Shown here in pieces: positions 8,704 through 17,624 of a DNA stretch of 58,269 nt. The stretch lies in contig JAFLCE010000014.1 of the NCBI GenBank assembly GCA_017303655.1, forward strand, positions 1-58,269, written 5' to 3'. Under the pieces are notes generated by a model that saw only the letters and a list, made by a program, of their open reading frames with translations, was not told where the DNA came from and searched no databases. The stretch is from Anaerolineae bacterium. Lineage in GTDB: Bacteria; Chloroflexota; Anaerolineae; Anaerolineales; Villigracilaceae. The stretch's first letter is position 1. Every line of letters starts with the position of its first letter. The position numbers and the translations under genes are program-made.

Positions 8704-9860
8704 TGTTTTGCTCCCAGCTTTGCAAATAATTTTTCATATTCCTGCGCAATCGAGTCGGGGTTGTACGCAGTCTTGATGGCAGGAATATCACCGCGATGTT
8801 CTTCTTTATGATCCAACACTTCAAGAATGGCATTTGCCAGGCTTTCAGAATTCCCGATCTCTGAGACGACACCCATATTGTGCATCTTCACTGGCTGGCG
8901 CACACCCGGCAACGCAGATGGAACGCTGGGTACGCCATTCAGCATCGCTTCGATCTGAACCAAGCCAAAGGCTTCGGTGGAATTAAGGGATGGCACGGTG
9001 ATGACATCCAAGTTGGGATAATACGCCGCCATTTGAATCGGATCGAGATTGCCCAGGAATTTCCAGTGCCCATGAATTTCATAATCATGGATGCGCGGCA
9101 TGAGCCGGTCTGAGTAGGCTTGCTCGCCCATTACGTTTTGATACGTGCCTGCGAACAAGACTTGCGCCTTCGGGTATTTCTTCAAGATGGCAGGCATGGC
9201 ATCCAGCAAAACTTCCACGCCTTTTTCAGAAGCAAAACGAGCCGCCATGCCAATGACGGGTTTGCGTTCGCGTGTGAGATTCGTTTGCGCAAAGGCAGAG
9301 ACAGCTTCCGGCGTGGCAACAGGCAACTCCACTGGAGGCAGGATCGGGGTTAGTTTGGAGGCGTAGCGTGAGAGGAAGGGCGAGTGATCCGCGTAATCCT
9401 GTGTATACGTCACGATGTGATTCGCGAGGATCCCAGCCATGTTGTTTTGAAAATCCAACACGAAGTTGACGAGGCGGTTGAAAAAGCCCAGTGGCAATTG
9501 TACATCGCAATGATAAGTAAGGACGGCGGGTTTGCCAAAGAGACGCGCGCGAAACGCCACACCGGGAGCGTCGAACTGCGGCAAGTGCATCTGCACGACA
9601 TCATGCTCCCAGGCAAGTTTGGTAGCAACGAAGCCGAACGTGGGTGCCAGCACACCCTTGCTGACCCGTGCCAAGACCGGCACACGAATCACTTTGACAC
9701 CATCCATCATCTCTTCGCGCGGGAGGGATGGGTCGTACTGTGTGGTCATCACAGTCACTTGATGCCCGCGTTTGACAAAGGCGCGCGCAAGGCGTTCGGC
9801 GTAGATGGTGAGTCCGCTCGTGTGCGGACGATAATAGGTAAGGACGGTGAGTATCTTCAT
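8700..9860 (-). CDS. GT4-family glycosyltransferase (GT-B fold)
   Basis: 386 residues from ATG at 9860, where MKILTVLTYYRPHTSGL starts the first Rossmann domain. The frame is open a further 50 codons upstream, but that part lies inside the MscS gene and has no family similarity. The start overlaps the MscS stop as ATGA. The acceptor domain contains a His-rich VLTYHCDVQLPLG segment. The donor domain has GMAARFASEKGVEVLLDA, and the retaining-enzyme motif is represented by STEAFGLVQIEAM, with the two Glu of the E-x7-E signature. Such enzymes transfer a nucleotide-activated sugar to a lipid or glycan at the cytoplasmic face of the membrane. Donor and acceptor are unknown. Confidence 0.9.
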   Translation of the reverse strand: MKILTVLTYYRPHTSGLTIYAERLARAFVKRGHQVTVMTTQYDPSLPREEMMDGVKVIRVPVLARVSKGVLAPTFGFVATKLAWEHDVVQMHLPQFDAPGVAFRARLFGKPAVLTYHCDVQLPLGFFNRLVNFVLDFQNNMAGILANHIVTYTQDYADHSPFLSRYASKLTPILPPVELPVATPEAVSAFAQTNLTRERKPVIGMAARFASEKGVEVLLDAMPAILKKYPKAQVLFAGTYQNVMGEQAYSDRLMPRIHDYEIHGHWKFLGNLDPIQMAAYYPNLDVITVPSLNSTEAFGLVQIEAMLNGVPSVPSALPGVRQPVKMHNMGVVSEIGNSESLANAILEVLDHKEEHRGDIPAIKTAYNPDSIAQEYEKLFAKLGAKQ

Positions 9861-10687
9861 TTTGTTTTCTGCTTTGCCGTTTTCCGCGTTTGCGTACGGA
9901 CGATCTGTACAGGATACGGCACTTCGATGTTTCCATTTGCGAAGGCTTGCTTGATCTTCGTCAACGCCATATCTTTGGCGGCATGTTGGTCGGCAGTGTT
10001 GCTGATCCAAAATTGGACGGTGAGGTCCACGGATGAAACGCCAAAGTTATGCGATAGAACCTGCGGCACAGGGGTTTCGACATAGCCCGGCACGGTCTTG
10101 ACCGCTTCCAGAATGAAACCTCGCACATCTTCCAAGTCTGCGTCGTAGGAAACGCTTACAGGCAATTCTACGCGGAAGTGGCTGGCACGAGTGTAGTTGA
10201 TGATAGGTTGGGCGAGCACATCGGCATTGGGCAGAAAAGCAATCAACCCATTCCGCAGTTTTATTTCAGTGGTGCGCAAACCAATCTTTTGCACGATGCC
10301 TTCAAAGCCGCTCAACTTCGCTTCGTCACCCACCTTGAACGGCTGTTGCACCAACAGGATCACCCCGGAAATAAAATTCTGCATGATGTTCTGCAGTGCA
10401 AAGCCAATGGTAAATCCGATGATCCCCAGACCCGTCAGAAATGCCGTAACGTTGAAGAAGCGCTGAAGCGCAGTAATAAAGCCAAGGGAAATGATCGTCC
10501 ATTTCAGGATTTGCGAAAGCAGGTGTGAGACGCCCGGCTCTGCATTCTGCCGCTGCAACACACGGCTCAAGAGACGGCTCAGCCAGATGCCCGCATAGTA
10601 ACTAACCGCAAAGAAAAGGACAGCTAAAAGAAAGTTGGGAAGACCGGCAAGGAACCCCTCAGCCAACGATGAAAAATATTCCTGCAT
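9857..10687 (-). CDS. MscS-family small-conductance mechanosensitive channel
   Basis: 276 residues with ATG at 10687, the usual length of a short MscS. Three N-terminal helices are followed by the pore-lining TM3 with GLGIIGFTIGFALQNIMQNF, then the beta domain signature PFKVGDEAKLSGFEGIVQKIG and RNGLIAFLPNADVLAQPIINY. These channels open under membrane tension to release solutes. The gene sits inside the glycan operon, 16 bp after the epimerase and overlapping the GT4 gene by 4 bp, so it is probably co-transcribed and translationally coupled. That placement is odd for a housekeeping osmotic valve and may tie it to envelope assembly stress; this last point is inference. Confidence 0.92.
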   Translation of the reverse strand: MQEYFSSLAEGFLAGLPNFLLAVLFFAVSYYAGIWLSRLLSRVLQRQNAEPGVSHLLSQILKWTIISLGFITALQRFFNVTAFLTGLGIIGFTIGFALQNIMQNFISGVILLVQQPFKVGDEAKLSGFEGIVQKIGLRTTEIKLRNGLIAFLPNADVLAQPIINYTRASHFRVELPVSVSYDADLEDVRGFILEAVKTVPGYVETPVPQVLSHNFGVSSVDLTVQFWISNTADQHAAKDMALTKIKQAFANGNIEVPYPVQIVRTQTRKTAKQKTK

Positions 10688-10703
10688 GAAATGCTCCAGA
10701 GCT

Positions 10704-11729
10704 CTAGAACAAAGACTTGTTCTTATTCACCCAATCGAAGAGCATGTTCACGCCTTCGTCCACATTGATCTTCGGTTCCCAGCCGAGTTCCTGTTTGGCT
10801 TTCGATACATCAGCATAAAAAACACGTTGGTCGCCGGGACGCCAATCGCCGCGAGAAACGTTAAGGGAAGAGCCGATCATCTTCTCAAGTTTTGGTCCAA
10901 ACTCTGCCCAAATAGACATGACGTTCGAAGGTCCGCCGCCGAGGTTGTAGACCTGACCTTTCGCCACATCGATCTTTTCAACAGCCAGATCGTATGCCTG
11001 AATTAAATCATTCACATGCAAAATATCGCGCACTTGTTTACCATCACCGTAGATCGTCATGGGTTTTCCCATCACAGCCGCAATGATGAACCAAGCCACC
11101 CAGCCCTGATCTTCAATACCAAATTGACGTGGACCATAAATGCAAGACTGACGGAAGACCACCGTAGGCAGGTCATACATCCGCGCATAATCGCGCACAT
11201 ACTGATCGCCTGTCCCTTTCGAGCAGCCATACGGCGAATGAAAATCAAGCGGTTGTGTTTCAGGGCAGCCACCTACCAAATCCTTGTAACGCCAGCGAGT
11301 CGGCTCCTCGAACAACTCCACATCTTCCATGCCGCCGTACACTTTATTAGTCGAAGCATACATCACGATCGGTTTACGTCCCGAAGCGCGCGCAGCTTCT
11401 AGCACATTGAAGGTTCCCAATGCATTGGATTCAAAATCATCTCTGGGATTTGTAACCGAAGTAGTCACCGCGACTTGACCCGCCAAATGCACGATCACAT
11501 CGGACTGTTGAGCGGCTTCGGTTATTCTGACGGCGTCTCTTACATCCCCAACCACCACCTCAAAAGCTTTCTCCCCAAATTCAGCCTTCAACCATTCCAA
11601 GTTTCGTGGAGCCCCGCCGCGTGAAAAATTATCGTAAATGGTCACTTTCTCGCCGCGCGCCAACAAACGATGGACATAATTTGAACCAATAAAACCAGCG
11701 CCGCCGGTGACAAGATATTGTTTGGACAT
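10704..11729 (-). CDS. extended SDR, CDP-paratose 2-epimerase-like
   Basis: 341 residues with ATG at 11729. The NAD-binding motif GGAGFIGSNY is at residues 9-18, followed by the NFSRGGAPRNLEWL segment characteristic of the CDP-tyvelose (CDP-paratose 2-) epimerase branch. The Ser/Thr-Tyr-Lys chemistry is carried by YASTNKVYGG and SPYGCSKGTGDQYVRDYA (YxxxK). RQSCIYGPRQFGIEDQGWVAW is also typical of that subgroup. The reaction would be epimerisation of a CDP- or other NDP-linked dideoxyhexose for surface polysaccharide. The dehydratases that make the precursor are not in the window, so the exact sugar is uncertain. Start and stop lie 7 and 16 bp from the neighbouring genes. Confidence 0.85.
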   Translation of the reverse strand: MSKQYLVTGGAGFIGSNYVHRLLARGEKVTIYDNFSRGGAPRNLEWLKAEFGEKAFEVVVGDVRDAVRITEAAQQSDVIVHLAGQVAVTTSVTNPRDDFESNALGTFNVLEAARASGRKPIVMYASTNKVYGGMEDVELFEEPTRWRYKDLVGGCPETQPLDFHSPYGCSKGTGDQYVRDYARMYDLPTVVFRQSCIYGPRQFGIEDQGWVAWFIIAAVMGKPMTIYGDGKQVRDILHVNDLIQAYDLAVEKIDVAKGQVYNLGGGPSNVMSIWAEFGPKLEKMIGSSLNVSRGDWRPGDQRVFYADVSKAKQELGWEPKINVDEGVNMLFDWVNKNKSLF

Positions 11730-11736
11730 AACTGAA

Positions 11737-12759
11737 CTACCTCTCTGTGGTTTCTTGCGGGTCTTTATTCCTTAAATTAATCAGTTGCTGATAAATCCCC
11801 GAAAGGGTCTGCCCCTCGCGTACTAATCCGATCCCACCAATGACTCCGCTGTTTAGGTAATTATAAATACGCATGACCAACGCCGCCGCCAGAGCAGTCG
11901 ATTCATCAGCAGTAAAGCGCGTCAACCCAAAGACTACTGCACCTTCAAAAGTACCTACGCCCCCCGGCGCCGATGGAATAGCGCCACCAAAGGCAGCCAT
12001 GCCAATCCCGAAAACCGCCCAAAGCCATTGTCCATCAGGGAAGAAGGCAAGAATCATTAGGTAATAAGCCAGCAAGGCAATTGCCCAGTTCAAGATCATC
12101 CAAAATAAAAAGCGCAGGAAAAGCCAGCCGTCTGTCAGCACGCCCAAACCTTGAAAAAAAGATTCAAGGAAGCTGCCACCCGTTTTTTGCAAAGCAGGGA
12201 AGCGCGCGCTGAGTTTATGGAATAAATCCAACGCCCATTGATTGTTATGGGCGAGGATATACATCAGCACCAGCCCAAAGAGCATCACCCCGCCCAAAAC
12301 ATACCCAAGCGTGGGTGAGCTCTCTGCATTGACAACATAAGGCAGCGCAGATAAAAAGATAATTGCAGAAATGATCAGATCCACCGAACGTTCGATGACG
12401 ATAGTGGGAATGATCTCGGCAAAGGTCAGCCCGCCCGACTTGCGGCTGAGTAAAAACGCCCGACCGATCTCGCCCAGACGAAAGGGCAAAAAGTTATTTA
12501 ACAAATACCCTTCACCCGTGGTGAAGAGCACATCTTGATAAGTAGGTTTATCGCGCAGCAAAGTGCGCCAAACAACGGCACGGACTGCCATCCAGACAAA
12601 GGACAAAATAGCGGCAATGCCGATCAAGCCGTAGTTCGCGGTTTGCAAAGCACTCAATGTGGTTTTGAAATCCACAAACGAGAGAATGACAGCGATCAAG
12701 ACAATGCTGATGAGCAAACCGGGCAGGATTCGTTTTAAGTTGTTTCGGGATTCAGACAT
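11737..12759 (-). CDS. flippase-like lysylphosphatidylglycerol synthase TM-region family protein (UPF0104)
   Basis: 340 residues with about eight predicted helices. The GAIPSAPGGVGTFEGAVVFGL segment near residue 255 is the most recognisable block of the UPF0104/LPG_synthase_TM family. These proteins are often found beside glycosyltransferases and are suspected of lipid-linked glycan translocation or of assisting glycosylation; biochemical proof is limited. The protein lacks the soluble aminoacyl-transfer domain of MprF, so phospholipid lysylation is unlikely. It appears to be the first gene of the glycan operon, 7 bp before the epimerase, and a 7-bp-phased palindrome lies just upstream. Confidence 0.85.
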   Translation of the reverse strand: MSESRNNLKRILPGLLISIVLIAVILSFVDFKTTLSALQTANYGLIGIAAILSFVWMAVRAVVWRTLLRDKPTYQDVLFTTGEGYLLNNFLPFRLGEIGRAFLLSRKSGGLTFAEIIPTIVIERSVDLIISAIIFLSALPYVVNAESSPTLGYVLGGVMLFGLVLMYILAHNNQWALDLFHKLSARFPALQKTGGSFLESFFQGLGVLTDGWLFLRFLFWMILNWAIALLAYYLMILAFFPDGQWLWAVFGIGMAAFGGAIPSAPGGVGTFEGAVVFGLTRFTADESTALAAALVMRIYNYLNSGVIGGIGLVREGQTLSGIYQQLINLRNKDPQETTER

Positions 12760-12769
12760 GAGGATTCCT

Positions 12770-12818
12770 TACGCATTACGGATTACGTAATACGAGACTT
12801 CGTAAAACGTAATCCGTA
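12770..12818. repeat. TACG-type 7-bp-phased inverted repeat, intergenic
   Basis: TACG cores at 12770, 12777, 12784 and 12791 are exactly 7 bp apart. After a short centre, inverted CGTA cores follow at 12801, 12808 and 12815, again 7 bp apart. It fills the gap between the lepA stop (12823) and the flippase-like gene start (12759). It shares the TTACGGATTACGT and CGTAATCCGTAA blocks with the element at 7091-7131. Confidence 0.8.
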
Positions 12819-12822
12819 AAAA

Positions 12823-14622
12823 TTATTCGTCGTCCAACTTCAAGACCGCCATAAAGGCTTCCTGCGGAATTTCAACATTTCCCACCATCTTCAAACGCTT
12901 CTTACCGCGTTTTTGTTTCTCGAGCAATTTCTTCTTACGTGAGATATCGCCGCCATAACATTTTGCCAACACATCTTTGCGTGTGGCTTTGACCGTGGCG
13001 CGGCTGATGATACGTCCGCCTGAAGCGGCTTGAACGGCAACATCATACAACTGGCGTGGAATCAGATCCTTAAGCTTGGTAATGAGACGCTGTCCCTTAT
13101 GGAAAGCATCCTTCTCATGGACAATGGCTGCAAGTGCATCCAGCGGATCTCCATTGACGAGGATCTCCAACTTCTGAAGTTTATCGGCGCGATATTCAAG
13201 GAATTGATAATCGAGCGAAGCATAGCCTTTGGTGCGCGATTTCAAATGATCGAAGAAATCCACAATGAGTTCAGAAAGCGGGATCTCAAAATCCAACTGC
13301 ACGCGATGTGGAGCAGGATGTCCCTGTTGCTTGAAGATACCACGCCGCTTGGTGACCAAGTCCATGATGGGACCATAATAATCAGTCGGCGTGATGATCT
13401 CGATGTTCATCCACGGTTCGCGGACTTCAATGATCTTATTTGGGTCGGGCAGTTCGGCAGGAGAGTCTACTTTGATAACCACATCGCCAATGGTCAATAC
13501 TTCATATTCCACTGAAGGAGCGGTAAATAGCACATCGAGCAAATATTCGCGTTCGATGCGTTCCTGGATGATCTCCATATGGAACAAGCCCAGGAACCCG
13601 GCACGGAAACCAAAACCTAGTGCTTGTGAGGTTTCAGGCTGATAGGTTAATGAAGCATCGTTAAGCTGCAGTTTTTCAAGCGCATCGCGCAGCTCGGTGT
13701 AATCATCCGCTTCGACGGGGTAAATGCCTGCGAAAACCATGGGCTTGGGCAGGAAGTATCCGGGGAGGGGTTCTGTTGCGGGAGCAGAGGCAAGCGTCAG
13801 CGTGTCACCGACGCGGCACTCGTGGACAGTCTTAAAGCCTGTCGCCACGTATCCCACTTCACCGGAACCGATCGTATCCACGGGTTTCATTCCCGGGGCG
13901 AAAATGCCGATCTCCACCGGGCGCAGGTCGTTGCGGGTGGAGAACATGCGCAAGACATCGGTGGATTTGATCTTGCCTTCGAACATGCGGATGTAAGCAA
14001 CCACGCCTTTGTATGAATCATAATGTGCATCAAAGACAAGCGCTCGCACGGGTTCGTTGTCTGCATCTTTCGGGGCAGGGACGCGCTCGACGATGGCTTC
14101 GAGAATGGCTTCAACGTTGATACCTTCTTTGGCAGAGACTCGCAGAACTGAATCCGGGTCAACGCCAAGCAGGGAGCCGACATCTTCAGCCACTTCGTCG
14201 GGACGAGCCGAAGGGAGGTCAATTTTATTGATAACGGGAACAAGCGTCAGGTCGGCTTCGAGCGCCTGATAAAGATTGGCAAGGGTCTGGGCTTCGATGC
14301 CCTGAGTCGCATCCACAACTAAAATCGCGCCTTCACAGGCTTTCAAGGCGCGGCTGACTTCATAACCGAAGTCCACGTGCCCGGGGGTGTCGATCAGGTT
14401 GAGTTCGTATTTCTGCCCATCTTTGGCAGTATAAAACATACGCACGGCAGAGGCTTTGATGGTGACGCCTTTTTCGCGTTCGAGATCCATCGAGTCGAGC
14501 GCCTGCTCGGTCATGTCGCGGTCAGAGACCGTGCCTGTTAATTGAAGGAGCCGGTCTGCGAGCGTGGATTTGCCATGGTCAACATGGGCGATGATGCAAA
14601 AGTTACGGATATGGTCGGTCAT
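12823..14622 (-). CDS. lepA: elongation factor 4 (LepA), ribosomal back-translocase GTPase
   Basis: 599 residues from ATG at 14622, where MTDHIRNFCIIAHVDHGKST begins; an upstream in-frame ATG would add 12 residues without family match. The P-loop AHVDHGKST, the switch II DTPGHVDFGYEV and NKIDLPSA (NKxD) identify the translational GTPase domain. The C-terminal LepA-specific domain ends with YGGDISRKKKLLEKQKRGKKR, the conserved basic tail contacting rRNA. Length matches the family. LepA binds stalled or mistranslocated ribosomes at the membrane-cytosol interface. It is transcribed toward the glycan operon, but a palindromic repeat separates them, so co-transcription is uncertain. Confidence 0.97.
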   Translation of the reverse strand: MTDHIRNFCIIAHVDHGKSTLADRLLQLTGTVSDRDMTEQALDSMDLEREKGVTIKASAVRMFYTAKDGQKYELNLIDTPGHVDFGYEVSRALKACEGAILVVDATQGIEAQTLANLYQALEADLTLVPVINKIDLPSARPDEVAEDVGSLLGVDPDSVLRVSAKEGINVEAILEAIVERVPAPKDADNEPVRALVFDAHYDSYKGVVAYIRMFEGKIKSTDVLRMFSTRNDLRPVEIGIFAPGMKPVDTIGSGEVGYVATGFKTVHECRVGDTLTLASAPATEPLPGYFLPKPMVFAGIYPVEADDYTELRDALEKLQLNDASLTYQPETSQALGFGFRAGFLGLFHMEIIQERIEREYLLDVLFTAPSVEYEVLTIGDVVIKVDSPAELPDPNKIIEVREPWMNIEIITPTDYYGPIMDLVTKRRGIFKQQGHPAPHRVQLDFEIPLSELIVDFFDHLKSRTKGYASLDYQFLEYRADKLQKLEILVNGDPLDALAAIVHEKDAFHKGQRLITKLKDLIPRQLYDVAVQAASGGRIISRATVKATRKDVLAKCYGGDISRKKKLLEKQKRGKKRLKMVGNVEIPQEAFMAVLKLDDE

Positions 14623-14677
14623 ACTGCTTTCAATATTTCTCTTTATAAAATTTCGCACGAGGCGGCAAAGCGAACGT

Positions 14678-14705
14678 AGTATAACCGATTAACTCCAGAG
14701 CAAAA
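14678..14705 (-). promoter_or_regulatory. candidate sigma-70 promoter for lepA
   Basis: On the minus strand a TATACT -10 hexamer (14678-14683) is preceded after 16 bp by TTTTGC (14700-14705). This places a transcription start about 50 nt before the lepA ATG. The -35 match is weak, so confidence is modest. Confidence 0.35.
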
Positions 14706-14808
14706 CCTGCCCCATCTTGAGGGTGGGGGAAAAACAGTCTTGTCGTATTGGGAAGAAACATCCGCAAGAAGGTACAATCTTCGAATAATCCATCTAAGAG
14801 AAGCAGGC

Positions 14809-15516
14809 ATGAATAACAAGAAATTCCCTCAAAATCTACACTTTCTGTTCTATGCGGTTGGCGCCGTCCTTGGGCTGGCAGTCACTTTTTTTGCCACCTG
14901 GGCAGACCTCGAAGCATCCTATTACGGGTTCGACCGCACTGGCGGCGCGCGGTTGGGCTCTCTCAGTTGTCCATTTTTTATGACCGAGACCGAAACCACA
15001 ACCATCTCTGTCCAGCTTAGAAACTCAACTGACAAAAAAGTATCGCCTTCCATCAAAGTTGACCTGAGCAGTCCCATCAGCCAGAACTCAACCATCGAAA
15101 AAGCTGAGCTTGCCCCCGGTGAAAGCAAATACCTGGCATGGGAGATCGGTCCTGAAAACATTGACCTCAACCGCTTCGTTTTTGCACGCATTTGGACCTA
15201 CGCCGCCTACCCCCTCAAGGATCAGGAAGCAACCTGCGGCGTGTTCGTCCTGCCATTGCCGGGCAGTGGAGTCGCCTATACCTGGAGCATGGTCATTTTG
15301 AGCCTACTCGGAATGGGCTATGGTCTCTTCATAAGGCGGGATTTAAGAACCCCGGGTCGCAACCCCGACTATGAGCGGTTCTCGTTTCTGGCAATTGTCA
15401 TTACGCTGGGGCTGGTTGTCAGTTACCTCGGCTTGTGGCTGGCAGGCGTACTTGTGCTCGTTCTGGCGTTTTTGGTCATTGTGATCTCCCTCAGCTACTC
15501 CTTCCGCACTCCATGA
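14809..15516 (+). CDS. conserved hypothetical membrane protein with extracytoplasmic beta-rich domain
   Basis: 235 residues from ATG at 14809, preceded by AAGCAGG as a plausible ribosome-binding site; an upstream in-frame TTG is not needed. One N-terminal helix (about residues 10-30) is followed by about 125 residues rich in Ser/Thr and alternating hydrophobics, resembling an immunoglobulin-like fold. The C-terminus has three helices (about 155-230). The domain contains LSCPFFMTETETTTISVQLRN and a Cys at ATCGVF, so one disulphide is possible. I do not recognise a named family. It is divergent from lepA and lies 69 bp upstream of the SPFH gene in the same direction, so a shared envelope function is possible but not shown. 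Confidence 0.75.
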   Translation: MNNKKFPQNLHFLFYAVGAVLGLAVTFFATWADLEASYYGFDRTGGARLGSLSCPFFMTETETTTISVQLRNSTDKKVSPSIKVDLSSPISQNSTIEKAELAPGESKYLAWEIGPENIDLNRFVFARIWTYAAYPLKDQEATCGVFVLPLPGSGVAYTWSMVILSLLGMGYGLFIRRDLRTPGRNPDYERFSFLAIVITLGLVVSYLGLWLAGVLVLVLAFLVIVISLSYSFRTP

Positions 15517-15585
15517 CATTGGTAGGGCTTCCATGAACGAAACCTAGATGTAAAATAAGCGTATATTCTAGGCGAAGGAGAAAAA

Positions 15586-17577
15586 ATGGAAACCTTAATT
15601 TTTTTACGTGATTGGTGGTGGCTAATTGCTCTTGCCCTGTTCTTCCTAACAGGGATCCGCTTCATCCCCAACAACCGGGTCGGTGTAGTTGAAAAACGAT
15701 TCGGGTTTAAAACGTTGAAATCTGGCTTAATCGCATTAAGCGGTGAAACCGGCTTCCAACCACAGGTCTTGCGCGGTGGTCTGCATTACCTGATGCCCAT
15801 TCAATATGCTGTGCATATGTCACCCCTGGTCACGATCACTCAGGGCAAGGTCGGTTATATATTCGCCCGCGACGGCGCTCCGCTTGAACCGTCTCAAGTG
15901 TTGGCATCCAACGTGACTGCGAATGACTTTCAAGATGTGCTTGCATTCATGAAGAATAATGGGCAAAAAGGTCCGCAGCGTTTGATTTTGCGCGAAGGTA
16001 CCTATGCCTTTAACTTGATGCAGTTCGTGGTCATCACCGAAGAGCGCGTGTACTCTCTGCCGCTCAGCCGTGACGATAGTGCCGTGATCGTGCGCATGGC
16101 AGAAGTCATCAAAGAACGTGACGGGTTCCGCCCGGTCATCATAAAGGATAATGATGATGAGATCGGTATCGTCACCGTCCACGATGGTCCTTCTCTGCCG
16201 CAAGGCGAGATCATCGCCCCCGTCGTTGGGGATAACCCCGAAACGGCGGATGAATACCATAACAAATTCCAGGATGCCGACCGCTTCTTAAAAGCAGGCG
16301 GTATGCGTGGACGTCAACTGCAAGTGTTGGTGGAAGGTACGTATTACGTCAACCGCTTGTTCGCCACGGTGGAGATGATCGAGAAAACCGTCATCGACGT
16401 AGGCAATGTAGGCGTGGTCGTTTCATATACTGGCGCGCAAGGTGTTGACCTTTCCGGCGTGGAATACCGTCACGGTGAATTGGTCACCCGTGGGCAACGC
16501 GGTGTGTGGAGTGAAGCTCTGCTGCCAGGTAAATATCCATTCAACACCTATGCGGGCAAGGTCATCCCTGTGCCCACAACCAACTTCATTTTGAAGTGGA
16601 TCAAGAACGAAGTCGGTTCGCATAACTTCGACGAGAATCTGAGCGAAGTGGCACTCATCACTAAAGATGCCTTTGAGCCGACACTTCCACTTTCGGTAGT
16701 AGTGCATATCGACTATAAGAAAGCACCGCTCGTTATCCAACGTTTCGGCGACATCAAAAAACTGGTCGAGCAAACCCTCGACCCGATGGTGGCGGCGTAC
16801 TTCAAGAACGTTGCGCAGACGCGCACCCTCATCCAGTTGTTACAGGAACGCAGTGCCATTCAACAGCAATCCAGCCTGGAGATGAGGACCAAGTTCGAGC
16901 ACTATAACCTCGAGCTTGAAGAAGTGTTGATCGGTACGCCTTCCTCACCCACAGGCGACTTGCAGATCGAAACCATCCTGACCCAGTTACGTCAGCGTCA
17001 GGTGGCAGAGGAACAGGTCGAGACCTATTCTCAGCAAGAGAAAGCTGCCGTCAAGGAACGCGAACTGCGTGAAGCGGAATCTCGCGCTGCGATGCAAGGC
17101 AAAATGACCGAAGCCGAGTTGAGCATTACTATTCAGTCGAACCAGGGTAAGGCGGAGTATGAACGCTCCATTCAGCAGGCGCAACAGATCCGCGCACTGG
17201 CTGAAGCCGAAGCCGAAAAGGTTGCTCGTGTGGGTATCGCTCAGGCGCTCGCCACCGAAGAACAGGTACGCGCATATGGTGGTCCGCAGTTCCAGGTGAC
17301 TCAGCAAGTGCTCAACCGTTTTGCCGAAGCCATTCAAGTATCCGGCGTGGACGTCGTTCCGCGTGTGGTAGTGGGCGGCGGCAACGGTGAGAAAGGCGGA
17401 GGTCAATCTGCCAACATCATGGAAGCCCTGCTGACCATGTTGCTCTCCGACCGTTTTGGTGGGCTGGCAAAGGAAGGTGATTCGACTCAACGCTCGCCCG
17501 ATGTAGAGGCGATGCGTGAGAAGATCCTGAAAGACATGCAAAAGAAAGACGATAAAGGCGAAAGTAAGAAAGCTTAA
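15586..17577 (+). CDS. SPFH/Band-7 (flotillin-like) membrane scaffold protein
   Basis: 663 residues with ATG at 15586 and GGAG 8 nt upstream. A single N-terminal helix (about residues 8-25) is followed by FIPNNRVGVVEKRFG, the usual entry to an SPFH domain. The Band-7 core spans roughly residues 230-470. Next comes a long Glu/Ala/Gln-rich coiled coil (about 470-570) with AEAEKVAR repeats, and a Gly-rich hinge. The C-terminal tail is charged and Lys-rich. Flotillin-like proteins oligomerise on the inner membrane and organise lipid domains or proteases. No NfeD-type partner is adjacent. The N-terminal region before the Band-7 core is unusually long, with two similar sub-blocks around residues 100-230, so it may be a variant subfamily. 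Confidence 0.85.
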   Translation: METLIFLRDWWWLIALALFFLTGIRFIPNNRVGVVEKRFGFKTLKSGLIALSGETGFQPQVLRGGLHYLMPIQYAVHMSPLVTITQGKVGYIFARDGAPLEPSQVLASNVTANDFQDVLAFMKNNGQKGPQRLILREGTYAFNLMQFVVITEERVYSLPLSRDDSAVIVRMAEVIKERDGFRPVIIKDNDDEIGIVTVHDGPSLPQGEIIAPVVGDNPETADEYHNKFQDADRFLKAGGMRGRQLQVLVEGTYYVNRLFATVEMIEKTVIDVGNVGVVVSYTGAQGVDLSGVEYRHGELVTRGQRGVWSEALLPGKYPFNTYAGKVIPVPTTNFILKWIKNEVGSHNFDENLSEVALITKDAFEPTLPLSVVVHIDYKKAPLVIQRFGDIKKLVEQTLDPMVAAYFKNVAQTRTLIQLLQERSAIQQQSSLEMRTKFEHYNLELEEVLIGTPSSPTGDLQIETILTQLRQRQVAEEQVETYSQQEKAAVKERELREAESRAAMQGKMTEAELSITIQSNQGKAEYERSIQQAQQIRALAEAEAEKVARVGIAQALATEEQVRAYGGPQFQVTQQVLNRFAEAIQVSGVDVVPRVVVGGGNGEKGGGQSANIMEALLTMLLSDRFGGLAKEGDSTQRSPDVEAMREKILKDMQKKDDKGESKKA

Positions 17578-17587
17578 TCGTTGAATC

Positions 17588-17624
17588 AAAAGAGGCTGAC
17601 GTTTAAAACGTCAGCCTCTTTTTT
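17588..17624. terminator. bidirectional intrinsic terminator
   Basis: A 17-bp stem AAAAGAGGCTGACGTTT with its perfect complement lies between the convergent SPFH and S9 peptidase genes, ending in a T-run on the plus strand and, by symmetry, also on the minus strand. It overlaps the TAA stop of the peptidase gene. Confidence 0.9.

Noticed and set aside
9861-10010. Upstream extension of the GT4 frame by 50 codons
   Set aside because: It lies entirely inside the MscS gene, shows no GT4 similarity, and the ATG at 9860 overlaps the MscS stop as expected for a coupled start.
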